Notes: generated from the sequence alone by a model not told the origin. Numbered from the stretch's first letter, positions 1-11,240 are shown. The stretch is DNA of 64,000 nt from Capsicum annuum (GCF_002878395.1 NC_061120.1:111501307-111565306); one strand, 5' to 3'. Numbers and translations: made by a program.

Positions 1-69
1 AACTATAAAGCTTCAAATACCTTAAATTTAGATCGGAGAAGGTAATTTTTCAATCATCTCTATCTTCAC

Positions 70-681
70 TCAATCCACCTCAATACCCTGCTTTGAGATT
101 TTGTGACTGAGAATAATACCTTCTTTCACCATAAAATGAAACTTATCCCAATTTAGCACCAAATTGCACTCCTTACATTTTTGGAGTGTCTTGGCCAAAT
201 GGGACAAATAATTAACAAAAGAGTCCCCAACTACCAAAAAGTCTTCCATGAAAACTTCTATAGTATCCTCAACTATGTAAAAAAATATTGACCTTATACA
301 CCGTTGTAAGGTGGAAGGAGCATTCCATAGTTTGAATGACATCCTTTTGAACGCAAAAGTCCCATAAGTTTAAGAAAAATTTATTTTCCCTGATCCTTGA
401 GAGAAATAAAAAATCTAATTGTATCTTGAGTACCTATCAAGAAAATAGTACCAACCTCTGCCTATTAGTCTGTCAAGAATTTGATCCATGAATGTTATAG
501 GGAAATGGTCCTTTTGAGGCCAAGTATTAAGCTTCCTATAATCCATGCATACTTTAGATCTAGTAACTAGTCTCATAGGCACTAATTCATTCTTCTCATT
601 TGGGACCACAGTGATCCCACCCTTTTTAAGTATGCATTGAACTAGGTTAATCCACTTGCTATCCATAATAGGGTAAACCAC
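70..681 (-). pseudogene. Ty3/gypsy reverse transcriptase relic, N-terminal and central part
   Basis: Two open stretches, 681-415 and 342-70, read as successive parts of a Ty3/gypsy RT. The first carries KKGGITVVPNEKNELVP and VCMDYRKLN, the conserved early RT blocks; the second carries the NAPxTxQRC block, the catalytic box and the LVLNWDKFHFMVKEGI block. The catalytic box at 241-252 reads FMED where this lineage has FMDD, so one of the paired metal-binding aspartates is now glutamate. Between the stretches (414-343) the frame is broken by small lesions. The copy cannot be active. RNase H and integrase would lie left of the window. Confidence 0.9.
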
Positions 682-783
682 TCCATCATCTAACCACTTG
701 ATGATCTCATTCTTTACTACTTTCTACATAGAAGGATTCAAATAAAGCAAGTGCTCAATGTTGGGAATACATTCTGGTTCAAG

Positions 784-1317
784 CTATATCTTATGAGCAC
801 AAATATCGAGTAGAATCCCCACTATGTCTATAATATTCCATCTTATGGCCTTCTTGAACCGCTGCAACACTGAAATCAATGCTTCAACCTTTGTCTCCAA
901 TAAGTCAACAACAATAATGATCGGCAATGTATTGTCGGCCCCCAAAAATGTATAACACAAATGAGATACATGAGTTGTTAATTCCACGACTAGTGGTTCC
1001 TCAATAGATTCTTGAGCTAGAGGAATGGTTCTACTTCTTAGATTAAGATCTAGCTACTTCAGAGCATAATTATAAGAACCTCTACCATACAATGCACTCA
1101 CCATCTCAATATACTCATTAATGCCATCACTATCAAAGTTCATGAAAATTATTACTAATGCCTCAACCCCAAGTTTTTCTTTAATAGGAACACTCACTAC
1201 ATAATCATTAATAGTATCAATCATAGAAACTACTCTCATATAATTTTGTTGCTGCATAGACTGACATACATTAAAAGTAACATGCTCATGATTGAGTCTG
1301 AACTTTAATTTCCCCAT
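784..1317 (-). pseudogene. Protease-to-RT connector of the Athila/Tat-like element
   Basis: Minus-strand stretches 1,317-1,054 and 987-784 sit between the protease and RT relics and match the connector of this lineage. The part nearest RT has the LPIIIVVDL...VLQRFKKAIRW...DIVGILLDICAHKI pattern (shown with gaps), which in related elements directly precedes the RT fingers. It includes the common AIxWxIxDIxGI signature. A stop between 1,054 and 987 and several substitutions make it non-functional. No separate enzymatic role is known for this segment. Confidence 0.75.
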
Positions 1318-1356
1318 CTATATGTCAACCAAGGCCTTACCCGTAGGTAGGGTAGG

Positions 1357-1860
1357 TTAGGCTAAGATAACATGGACTTTAAAATCAACCTCACAGTCAA
1401 GGATTACAAAGTCAGTTAGAAATTTGAAGGTTGTAACCTTCACCAAAACATCACACAATATACCAACTAATTTTTTCGCACTCTGATCAGTCATCAATAA
1501 CCTCATTAATTTAGGTTTGGAGGGCCCCAACCCAAACTTTTTGATTACTACGAATAGAATTAGATTGATACTAGCTCCCAAGTCACGTAAAGCTCGAGAG
1601 AAGTTGAAGGACCCAATAGTACATAGAATAGTAAATTCTCTTGGGTCATTTTTCTTCTCAACTAATAATTGGGAAACATTGGTACTGCAATGGTATATAT
1701 TATCAACATGCTTAAAACTTACCGTACACTTCTTGGTAACCAAATCCTTCATAAAATTCACGTACCCTGCATTTGCTTCAATGCTTCTACAAGAGGAATA
1801 TTGACAGATAGTTCCTTCAACATCGATAAGGACTTTTGATACTTTCCATCCTTTTTTTTA
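1357..1860 (-). pseudogene. Retroviral-type aspartic protease relic (Athila/Tat-like)
   Basis: The minus strand from about 1,860 downward has the pre-protease block NIPLVEALKQMQ, followed after a break by NFMKDLVTKK and then the protease core. The core includes FTILCTIGSFNFSRALRD and the active-site motif DLGAS at 1,570-1,584; DLGAS is usual for this lineage rather than DTG or DSG. Further on are MRLLMTDQS and TDFVILDCEVD, the family's conserved C-terminal part. In a live element it would cleave the Gag-Pol precursor. The stop and frame change near 1,770 separate the upstream block from the core. Confidence 0.85.
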
Positions 1861-2150
1861 TTTAATCTCTAAGAAAAAAGAGGAGAAGGTTGTGGAATGG
1901 CCTTCAACACAGGATCGACTCCCTTCCCCTTTCTTTTATGCTTCTCAACACTTGTCAATTTTTGTGATGAGTCACCACTACTCACTAACTTTACAAATTC
2001 CACTTTTGTGTGCCTCATCTACATCAAAAACATCATCCCTAGATTCATCAACTGTAGGAATGGGAGGATCAATGGTTGCCTTACCATTGCAAGTGGTGAT
2101 GTCCAAACAATGGTTGTCATTCTTAGGATTCTACACAATATTTCTTGGAA

Positions 2151-2155
2151 GAATG
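2151..2155. repeat. Left target-site duplication GAATG
   Basis: Five bases directly before the 5' LTR that begins TGTAAC at 2,156. The matching five bases after the 3' LTR (14,505-14,509) are GAGTG, one transition different. Five base pairs is the usual Ty3/gypsy duplication length. Confidence 0.75.
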
Positions 2156-4917
2156 TGTAACAACTTAAACTTTGATGATTTACATAAAATATGTAATTCT
2201 ATGTGATTTAACTATTTTACCCCTCACCGAATTTTTTTGTTCTATTTCTGGGGTGTGGGGATGATTGGCATAATTTTTGATACATTTTTTGTGTGTTTTA
2301 TATGATATTAAGGTTTTTGGTGGCTTCGAGAGCCTTAAAGTTGACTTTGGTCAATATTTATTGATCTGTGCATCAAATGGTAAAACAAACTATGCTAACA
2401 TATCATTAACATTGATTTTAGGTTTCTAACATGGTTAGTGTGCTTTTATGGCTTTTAAATCTCATTTCGACCCTCAGTTCATAAAGTTGTGGAATTGGAT
2501 TTCAAGGATCAAATTTGTGAAAGAACGTCTTTCAAAAATTTAGTATCTTCATTGAGTCTAGAACTTCAAATTTGATAGAGTGGCATAGTTTTTTTGTATT
2601 CACGTTGTTCTCGATGAATCCTAAGGGGTCCACAGTGACTTGGAACATTCCAAGTCTCCTGCTAATGCTAGTGTCGTCGCTATCATGAGTTTCTGTTCAT
2701 TAATGCGACTCGGTAGATCAGGATTAATTATTGGATACATGATATCTGGGCTCCAATAGAGAGTATCGCCTAGGAGACATTTAGGTTATGATTGCGAGTC
2801 CCTAGTACGTGAGGACAGGGTCACATACACAACTCTTGGACCCTATATATACATGGTTTTCACTATTTTTGAGAGTTAGAGCTTAGGAATTCATGATTTT
2901 GAGCAATTTTTTCCCACTTTTAAGCTTCGGTAAGCTCCATAACACCTACTTCAACTACTATCTCCAAATTTTATCATATAATTCTTGATTAAAACACGGA
3001 TTAAAAGGTAGAATAGGAGATTTTGGCTCATATGGCCTAAATATTGAGTCTTTGATTTAAACCCTAATTTCAACCCATTTTCACTTGGGTGAGTTTCTAA
3101 TCTTCTAATTTTCACATTTCCTTAAATTTCATGTTCAAAACAACTTCAATTCACTATTTTAAAATAAATTTTAGGAATTTTTGTCTGTAAAGCTTGAACA
3201 TGGTTTTTCTTCAATCTGTACCCTATTTTAAATTCATTTTCAATTGGGTTTTTAGCTGTAGACTCCTAAGAATATGGGGAACATGGTTCAAAAATAAAGT
3301 TATGATTTTATCTTTCTTTTCTAAACACCCATTTTGAGTTTTGTTATGACCTCGACTTGAAAATAGGCAGTATGGATATCGTTGTCTTTCTTTTGATGAC
3401 AGATTCTATATTTCTATAGCTTAGTTGTTTATGATCCGTTCATGAGGATTAAATCTCTAGATTAAAGTCTTGCAGCCTGATTTTTTTACATTCAAGGTAG
3501 GTTGTGTCTTAAGTTTCATCAAACTAGGTTGGGTTGCAAATCTTGGTACAGAAACATGTTAAGGGTGTGGGAAATAATCATGAAAATGGTGCTATTTATT
3601 GGGCTCTGCCCATAAGAGGGCCTATATATTGATGTTATTTGGTGGTTTTGAAAATATTATTTGTTATGTATGATCATGTGGGGTCCTATATGATATTATT
3701 AGCCATGTGTAGCTTAAATTAGTTGTAGTTTATTGATGGAAAATTCTAATGTGGTATCTATGGATTAATTAATTGTATTCTGCTCTCTTGGAATATGGTT
3801 TATGTTGGCAATCATGAATGGTTGGAAATATTGACTGGATTATTGGCTCAGTTGGTTGGTATATTCGTTGGATATGGAAATTCTTATTTTGGTTGGTTAT
3901 ATACATTACATCCTTATATCATACACATTCATAAAACATTGGTACTACTGAAATATTGGCTTTTCTTGATAGAAAGTGTGACATCTTAAAAACTCTCTAC
4001 TGAAGGATGTATTGGAAAGGTGATATGAATATTGGTATTGGATATTATTTGCATAAAAGTTGACAAACCCTCCATGGGTCCTATGTCGGGAATATTTATC
4101 TCAGTATATGTATACAGAGGTTGTGCAACAACCTCAAGAATCATCATCATTATTAGCATTAGCATCATCATCCCCCTTGCATTTGTATTTACTTGTATAT
4201 TTCTATGATGTATTATTTTCCTTGATATAATACCTACCTATATATATTATTTCCTTTGTATTTTATATATGTAATACTAGTATACGTGTACCTCTCTTTC
4301 AAATTTTTTTGGTGTATGTGAATATTATTGAACTATTAGTAGAGATGGTGTGGGATATCATTTGAGACATTTTCTAATTATAGGTGATGTTCTCTTAGTT
4401 TATAATTTGTATGCTTTATTTTCTACTTTTCTTAGTCGGCCTGTAATACCTATTGAGTACAAAAGGACCGTACTCACCCCTACTATGCCCTTTCAGTGTA
4501 GATCCAGGTTTGAGTGCGCCTCATGGTGGTTGACTTTAGGTGATAATTTTGAGTTATTCAAGGCAACGACTGGATTCTTGCTTCCAGAGTCTATTATTAT
4601 CTTTCTTTATTTAGACTATGTCTTTATTTTGATTCGGAGACAAAGTTGTTCCTATTTTGGATATTTTATGTATTTTTTACCTTGAGTTGTACTAGTCAGT
4701 TCTTACTCCGTGACACTAGGTTTTGGGAATATGGTATGATATCATTTGGTAATGTTCTTCTTCTTTTATTATATTAGGTGGTTTAGTTTAGTTCTTAAAG
4801 CCTTACTTTGGGTTATTGCAATTGTTTTACTTTTTTTATAAATTTGTATGATAGGTTTAATTGTGAAGACTTGTCATGATGAGTGCCATCGTGACTCTTT
4901 GATTTTGGGTCATGATA
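2156..4917 (+). repeat. 5' LTR of the Tekay-like element (family A)
   Basis: Starts TGTAACAACTT and ends GGTCATGATA, a decayed form of the TGTAACGAC...GTCGTGACA inverted ends seen in related LTRs here. It aligns with 11,750-14,504 throughout. A TATA-like CTATATATA lies at 2,843-2,851, directly after an irregular, locally repetitive block (about 2,640-2,830). The primer site follows three bases after the end. Confidence 0.9.
2843..2852 (+). promoter_or_regulatory. TATA box of the 5' LTR
   Basis: CTATATATAC, preserved at the matching place in the 3' LTR (about 12,439-12,450). It lies roughly 690 bp into the LTR, at the presumed U3/R boundary, with a GGACCC before it in both copies. Confidence 0.6.
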
Positions 4918-4919
4918 AT

Positions 4920-4931
4920 TGGTATCAGATC
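4920..4931 (+). other. Primer-binding site, initiator tRNA-Met type
   Basis: TGGTATCAGATC, one base off the TGGTATCAGAGC complement of the plant initiator tRNA-Met 3' end. It lies just after the 5' LTR, where minus-strand DNA synthesis would start. Confidence 0.85.
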
Positions 4932-5127
4932 TAGGTTTAATGTTCTCAATAGTGTAAGGATAAGGTTGCTCATAAAGTCTTGTGGATCGGTACGTAGACG
5001 TCCATATCTATCTTTGAGAGGTTATAAGACTTCTTTAGGAAATTTTCCTTCTTTTGTTCCTTATTTTGCAAATTTCTTTCATACCTTAGGTTATAAGTCA
5101 TATTTCACTCTTTTTAATGCATATGGT

Positions 5128-6440
5128 GATGACTAGATCTCATGAGGTTATAGATATTGAGTCTTCATCCGAGAAGAGAGCCCAGTCTAAAGAGTGACTT
5201 ATGAGTCATGGACGGGCATGAGGTAGTGGATGGGAATAAGGATTTACCCCATCAAGAAGTAGTGCTAGGTTTCTATCCCTTGAGCCTCGTTTAGAGCATG
5301 TTGGAGATGTGGGTCATACTTTAGTTTCATTGAGTTTTTCCACCCCAATCTTGGAGGGATTTTTGATTCACTTGGAGGGTATTTATTTAAGAGTGTTTGT
5401 TGTTCCCCCAGTTATGAGTATTGTACCTCTATATGTACCAGATTCCACTTATGGTGATCCTTCAATTCTGGGTGTGGATTCTCCAGTAGTACCTACTCCT
5501 ACTTTTAGTACTGCATAGACTCTAAGTGTTATAACTTCTTTAGCACCTATAACAAAATGTGATATTTTGCGGTTAGGAGTTCAACTTTTATTTATGTTTC
5601 CTCCTCAGGTAGGATCTCATCCATCCAGATTTACCCTACCTCCTCTTATTATAAGTGTATTTATGTCTTTTAAGGATCAAAAATGGTTTGAGAGGTTCAC
5701 TCATTTGTATCCTTTTAGGTTCAGTGGTGCTGTAGGTGAGGATATGTATGAGTTCTTGATTGACTATCATGAGAATTCTCACAAGTTGGGTTTTTGGAGT
5801 CACATGTTGTTACATATACTACTTATCAATTGATAGATACTGCTAGGGATTGGTGGAGGTCACTTGCTATTTGTTGACCTCTCAATTATCTTAAGATAAC
5901 TTAGAACCAGTTTATTGAGGACTTTTTATAGAGGTTCGTGCCTCACAGTCTGATAAATTAGATAAGAGATGAGTTTGATCACTTAGAGTAGGGCACCATG
6001 TCTATTGTAGATATTCCTATACTTGTATTTCCATCAAATCTGAGAAGATTTAGAAGTTCATGAAGGGGTTAGATATTTCTCTTTAGCTAGTTACATCTTA
6101 TATGGTAGTGTTTAGAGCATCATTTGAAAGTATAGTAGATCATGCTAAGATGACTGAGGGTATTTTTTTAAGAATTTTAGGGAGAAACCAAGAAGGTGCA
6201 CCACCTGGGAGAGTTTAGAGGTTAGACTCCTCAAGGTAGAGATTCTAGGGGTTTTTTTGGGTATCATGGTAGACCAGTGCAGGCAGCCTTATAAATTTTT
6301 GGTAGAGGGCCTTCTGGTTTAGCAGTTTAGGGTGGACATTCTATTCACTCATACCACTTCCTACTAAGTCGAGTCGTAGAGGTTGCTATATGTGTGATGA
6401 AATTGGCTACTTGGCCAAGGAATGTTGTGTATTCAAAGCT
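5128..6440 (+). pseudogene. Gag relic of the Tekay-like element
   Basis: A start at 5,128 (ATGACTAGATCTCAT) fits the MTR-type N-terminus of the family. Capsid homology runs about 5,660-6,120: a KWFERFTHLYPFRFSGAVGED block, then TYQLIDTARDWWRSL after a frame change, and FIEDFL-like and FVPHSLI-like blocks after that. A zinc knuckle follows at 6,384-6,425. Several frameshifts and stops break it into short open pieces (5,309-5,518 and 5,567-5,833 are the longest). Its role would have been particle formation and RNA packaging. Confidence 0.88.
6384..6425 (+). other. Decayed CCHC zinc knuckle of gag
   Basis: Reads CYMCDEIGYLAKEC. The spacing C-x2-C-x4-H-x4-C is kept, but the histidine is tyrosine (TAC at 6,408-6,410), a single C-to-T change from CAC. 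Zinc binding should be lost. Confidence 0.85.
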
Positions 6441-6589
6441 ACTCCTATTTCAATTTTGAGAGGTAGAGGTTCTACCAGAGGTGCGTGAAGAAGTGGTATT
6501 AAATCTTATGGTTAAGGTCGCAATCCTGTTCATCCACCTGGTGGTCGTGGATAGTGTTATGGTATACCCGCCAGACCAGAGGTAGAGGC

Positions 6590-6960
6590 TTCCAATGTTG
6601 TTATCACAAGTATCATCCCCATTTGTTTCAGACCTGCATCTTTGTTATTTGATCCAAAATCAACTCTTTCCTACGTGTCTACATATTTTTCTTCAGGTTT
6701 TGATTTAGTTAGTAAGCCTCTTGCCATGCCTATTCATGTATCTACCCTTAGGAGATTCTTTAGTGTTGGATCGGGTGTACTGATATTTTGTTGTGACTTT
6801 TGTTGGGTGTAAGACTTGGGTAGATTTTCTTTTCCTAGATATTATTGACTTTGATGTCATCTTGGGTATGGATTGGTTGGCTCCATACAATGTTGTCCTA
6901 GATTATTATGCTATGATCGTGACCTTAGCTTCACTGGTGTGCCAAGGGTATCTTGGAAGG
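6590..6960 (+). pseudogene. Aspartic protease relic of the Tekay-like element
   Basis: Begins with the block around 6,630-6,680 that reads SLLFDPKSTLSYVS; the family has LFDPGSTYSYVS, so the glycine after the catalytic DP is replaced. Later, 6,826-6,910 gives DFDVILGMDWLAPYNVVLD, the conserved protease tail that leads to the RT connector. The frame shifts around 6,870. In a live element it would process Gag-Pol. Confidence 0.85.
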
Positions 6961-7099
6961 GTGTTCTTTATTTGGGTCCCAAGAGAGTTATATCTTATGT
7001 TCAGGATCATCGCTTGGTTGGGAGGGGATGTTTATCTTATTTGGATCATATTTGCGATACTTATATTTTTTTCACCTCTTTCTTTGTATTTGTTCATAT

Positions 7100-9640
7100 G
7101 GTTCATGATTTCTTAGATGTCTTCCCCATGTATTTTTTTGGTGTACCTCCAGATTGTGATATTGACTATCGTATTAATCTTGAGCCAGGCACCAAGCCTA
7201 TTTAAATCCCTTCTTATAGGATACCGCCAACCGTGTTGAAAAAAAATAAAGGATTAGATGCAGGAGTTATTTGATAAGGGATGTATTTGACCTAGTGTAT
7301 CACCTTGGGGTGCACCTATCTTGTTTGTGAATAAAATAATTGGTATGTGCGTACGTGTATGGACTATCGATAGTTGAACAAGGCGACAATCAAGAATAAG
7401 TATCCTCATTCTCATTTTTATGAATAATTTGATCAGCTTCAGGGTGTTTTAATGCTTTTAAAGATTAACTTAAGGTTGGGTATGTGAGACCCCTTAACAA
7501 TTTTGATCATTTTATTTTTGACCTTCTCGCGTGTGTAATATCAATTTTAGGCTTGAATTATGTTTAGGGATGTTTAAAGGTGTTTAGGAAAGTTTTGGAA
7601 TTTTCAAAAAGAGGTTTGGGGTCATTTTTGGACCCTGAGGCAGTGAGGGTCCATAATAAGATCGTGTCATAGAGATTAACCTCCGCAATATTGACATGTC
7701 AAGGAGGATAACCCTTAATAACGGTGTGCCATACGAGTGTATTAATTTCATCCAGTTTTGTTTTTTTCACTTGGGTGTGGGGTTTTTTAGTCTTTTCACC
7801 CTTTACACGACTTTAGTTTTCAAATATCAAACTCTACTTTATTCATCCTTAACTCTCCAACTAAGAAAGCTTATGGGTTTCATAGAGAATTCATCATTCA
7901 GGCTCTAAACTTTAAATTGACTTCAATTTTTTGTTTTTTTTCAGGCATGTTTCTCTTCCCTAAACTTTAGATTTACATTGTGGCATGAATTGAATGGATT
8001 TTAATGTGATTTCATTATGGGTTTTAAAATTGAATAGAGGTGTTTCAGTTATTACTGATTAAATTAATTGTCCCAGATTTTAAATTGATTATTCATGCTT
8101 TGAATTGATGTTTTTATGATTGAATTGGTAAATTATTTAAATTATTGGATTGAGGGAGATGGGTTTCCCCAAATTGAATAAATTTTGGTTTGGAATTGCA
8201 TGAACGTTAACCCATCTTGTAAATTTGATTTTTATTATGGAAAATTGTATGGTTTAACTTATTTTTGAAGCCAATGCATTTCATTAATGGATATGTGGAT
8301 ATAAAATGGATTTGTATGGCTTAGGTGGCCATGGTTTGGATTTAAATGGAACTTGGGAGTCAATGTTGTTATCTTAATTTGTTTAGCATGTTTAATATAG
8401 CCTGCAAGCATATTGATATGACGATACCAAGTGGTAAATTCCTCAATGAATAACTCCTAGGTTAATGGTTGGTATTATGTGCAAAGTGATTTTAATTCGG
8501 GCTTAAAGAGGATTGTGTAGCTTACCGTGAAGGTGTAAGTCTTTGGAGGATTCTTTTTTTCTCAGTTTATGTGACTAACACTCATTGGGGCCCTTTCAGC
8601 AGGGGAACTGAACCCATATAGCCTATGGGTTCCTTTAGGACGAATCAAGCTACATAGTACAGGTTAATTGTATTAAAACTCTCATGTTCATGACCCATAT
8701 CCTATCCCAACATCTTATATATTTATATATAAATGTGTGTAAGTGATTTTGACTGGTTTTAGACATTGTATTATGCTATCACTTTCCCTGAGTTACATGT
8801 CAGTGCTTATACAACTGACCGTCCTAAAATGCAATATAATTTCATAATGTAAGGTCCGAAGATATTTTTGTCGCTCCTGTGTAGTGTTAGGTGGTTGAGC
8901 ACATTCGTTGAGTTGCGGTGAAGTGGTGAGCCTCCATCTTTCAAAAGGTCCTATCATTTCAATTTTCTTTCTTTATTAACTTAGTACTCTTGGATTCTTT
9001 TTGGTCATAGTCGGGGGCATGTCCTGACTTAGATATTATTCTTATTTAGAGGCTTTCATGGACAAGTGTGGGATGGTTATTGATTTACTCTTGGACTTTA
9101 TTTGACTTATCTTTTTTTCTTTCATTACTATCTTAATTGTCTTTAACTTTATCTTTATTATGATTATTGCTCTTATGAGATTAAAATAAGGGGGTGATCT
9201 CTTGTCCATGGTAGGCTTAAGATAACCGTCATGGCAAATCCCATGTTCAGTTCATGACGGGGTATCCCCAGTTGAGGATTAGAGCTCTGATATTTCAAAG
9301 ATAGTCTTTTAGATACAGTACGATCACTATAAGCTCTTGGTCATGTACTTTGGGTTGATCAATTCCCCATCTGCATTCATGGAGTTGATGAACTAAGTAT
9401 TTCAATCGTATTTTGACTCCTTTATTATTGAGAAGCATTTACAGATTGTGCTTAGAGATTATGGAATGAGAAGTTGTCAACTAAGTTTTGTAAGTGTGAG
9501 TTATGGTTGGAGTCTATCTCTTTCTTGGGTTATGTAGTGACTATAAAAGTTATTATGGTTAATTTAATCAAGATTAGAGTGGTTCGTGATTAGCCTAGGT
9601 CTACTTCTCCTATTGAGTTTTAGAGATTTATTGGCCTGAC
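7100..9640 (+). pseudogene. Reverse transcriptase relic, split by a solo LTR and lacking its catalytic box
   Basis: The N-terminal part, 7,100-7,482, has a DFLDVFP-like connector, YRINLEPGTKPI, a G-A-P block and VWTIDS-like remains of the C-x-DYRQLNK block with TAG at 7,371-7,373 in place of CAG. A solo LTR (7,483-9,259) is inserted exactly inside the KINLRLGYPQLRI block, which reads through perfectly if the LTR and one GGGTA copy are removed. After it, the RT palm is out of frame. The segment that should encode FIDDIL is absent: the text near 9,413-9,440 jumps from FDSFI to the HLQIVLR block. GLTGYY and KKISFQWSDACE blocks follow. Non-functional. Confidence 0.88.
7483..9259 (+). mobile_element. 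Solo LTR inserted in the RT of the Tekay-like element
   Basis: Starts TGTGAGACCCC and ends CATGACG (presumably from CATGACA). GGGTA precedes it (7,478-7,482) and follows it (9,260-9,264), a perfect 5-bp duplication, and the interrupted RT reading frame is restored at that point. It holds no internal coding region, so it is the product of LTR-LTR recombination. The first 250 bp resemble 44,455-44,700, including a CCTGAGGCAGTGAGGGTCC-type imperfect palindrome at about 7,637-7,700. Confidence 0.92.
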
Positions 9641-9689
9641 AGGTTACTATTGATATTTTGTTGAGGGTTTTTCTTCTATTGTAGCTTCG

Positions 9690-10160
9690 TTGATCAAGTT
9701 GACTTAGAAGAAGATTTCCTTTCAGTGGTCTGATGCTTGTGAAGTGAGATTCTAAACACTTAAGGACTTGTTGCGTTAGGTGTTTGCCCAAGGCGAGTGT
9801 TGTCTTTACCGTCTTTTGTGATACTTTAGGTGTTGGGTTAGGTGTTGTTTGATGTAGAAAGGTAAAGTGATTGCATATGCTTCTCGTTAGTTGAAGCCTC
9901 ATGAGAGAAATTACCCTATCCATGACTTGGAGTTGTTCGTGATGGTCTTTTTTCAAAATTATGGGGACACTACTTGTATGGATTCCATTGCGAGACTTTA
10001 TCGGATCATCTTAGCCTTAATTATTTCTTTATATAGTGAGATCTTAACATGAGGCAGTGTTGCTGGCTTGAGTTGCTTAAGGATTAAGAATTGACTATTC
10101 TCTATCATCTGTGCAAGGCTAATATGGTTGCAGATGCCTTGAGCCAAAAGTCGACTAGCA
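9690..10160 (+). pseudogene. RNase H relic of the Tekay-like element
   Basis: Recognisable blocks are VIAYASRxLKPHERNYPIHD (9,870-9,930, with x a TAG from CAG at 9,888-9,890), the region of the DHKSLNY block near 10,000-10,030, and the tail LKD...YHLCKANMVADALSxKS near 10,075-10,155. Frameshifts separate the blocks. RNase H would remove RNA from the hybrid during reverse transcription. Confidence 0.82.
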
Positions 10161-10230
10161 TGGGTGGCTTGGCACATCTTTTTTCCTAGGAGAGGCCTTT
10201 GGCGTTAGAGGTTTAGTCTTAGCTAACAAG

Positions 10231-11240
10231 ATGGTTAGGCTTGATATTTTGAAACTTGGGTGTATTTTGGGCTTCATGAAGGCTAGGTCTTCTTTGCTGG
10301 AGAAGATTTGGGCTCATCAATATGATGATATTATGTTGAGAGTGATTTGGGATAAGGTGTTGAGTGGTGAGGCTAAGGAAGTCTCACTTGATTTAGATGG
10401 TGTTTTGAAGATTGGAGGCCGAGTTTGTGTACTGAGAGTGGGTGACTTTATTAGATTGATTTTGAAAGAGGATGATTGTTCCATGTATTCTATTCATCCA
10501 AGAGTGACTGTGATGTATTATGATTATGTAGCTCATTGCTTGTGTTGCTAGCAGGTAAAGGACAAGCATTTGAGGCCTAGTGGATTGCTTTATAGGTTAC
10601 CTATTCCCGAGTGGAAGTAGGAATGGATCATTATGGATTTTATGTTTGGGTTGCCTCGTACTTCTCATAGTTCTGATAGTGTTTGGGTCATCGTGGATTA
10701 ATTGACTATGTCTACTCATTTTATTCTAATTTAGGTCTCTTTCAGTGCTTAGAGGTTGGTCCGTATCCATATTCGTGAGATTATACATCTTCATGGTGTG
10801 CTAGTATCTATTATCTTATATCAAGGTCCAATGTTCACATATCACTTCTAGAAGAACTTTCAGGATGAGTTAGGTATTTGAGTTGATCTTAATACAACAT
10901 TTTACCCCTAGACTGATAGTCAGTCAGAGCGGACTATTTAGGTATTAGAGGATATACTCTGCGCTAGTGTGTTAGAATTTGGTGGTCAATGGGACCAGTA
11001 TTTAGCCTTGGTGGAGTTTGCATGTAATAATAGCTACCATTCTGGTATTAACATGGATCTTTTGAGGCCTTATATGGTAGGCATTTTCACTCTCCGATTT
11101 GTTAGTTTAAGGTTTTTGAAGTTATACCTCAAGGAATTGACTTGGTTCATGAGTCTTTGGATAGATTTTGGATCATTCATGATAGACTTTAGGTGGCTTA
11201 GAGTAGGCAAAAGTGTTATGTAGATTGTAGACTTTGTTCC
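10231..11240 (+). pseudogene. Integrase relic of the Tekay-like element
   Basis: The open piece 10,231-10,548 is the integrase N-terminal region: SLLEKIWAHQYDD and, near its end, YYDYVAHCLCC, whose CxxC belongs to the HHCC zinc domain. After TAG (from CAG) at 10,549 come LRPSGLLYRLPIPEWK, IIMDFMFGLPRTSHSSD with the first catalytic aspartate, and ILYQGPMFTYHF where the family has VSDRGPQFTS, so the second catalytic aspartate is lost. FYPxTDSQSERTI follows, with two further CAG-to-TAG stops at 10,909 and 10,939, then FGGQWDQYLALVEFACNNSYHS. Function would have been insertion into host DNA; the copy is dead. Confidence 0.9.

Larger units (their letters stand above)
1..2155 (-). mobile_element. 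Athila/Tat-like Ty3/gypsy retrotransposon, pol-side half
   Basis: Minus-strand relic holding, in transcription order, the gag-to-protease linker (about 2,150-1,870), protease, protease-RT connector and the first part of reverse transcriptase, then leaving the window at base 1. The other half (gag, primer site, 5' LTR) is at 14,505-17,640. The halves are separated by a plus-strand element flanked by GAATG (2,151-2,155) and GAGTG (14,505-14,509). Reading across the empty site restores the usual order of gag tail followed by the VTT-type linker, which supports one original element. Lineage rests on the DLGAS protease motif and the FMxDF-type RT box. No intact ORF remains. Confidence 0.85.

Noticed and set aside
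1517..2206. Plus-strand open stretches of 87-104 codons
   Set aside because: They are opposite the minus-strand protease and linker, which have clear family motifs.
9564..9956. Minus-strand open stretch of 130 codons, the longest in the Tekay-like element
   Set aside because: It is antisense to the RT and RNase H relic, whose plus-strand blocks are recognisable.
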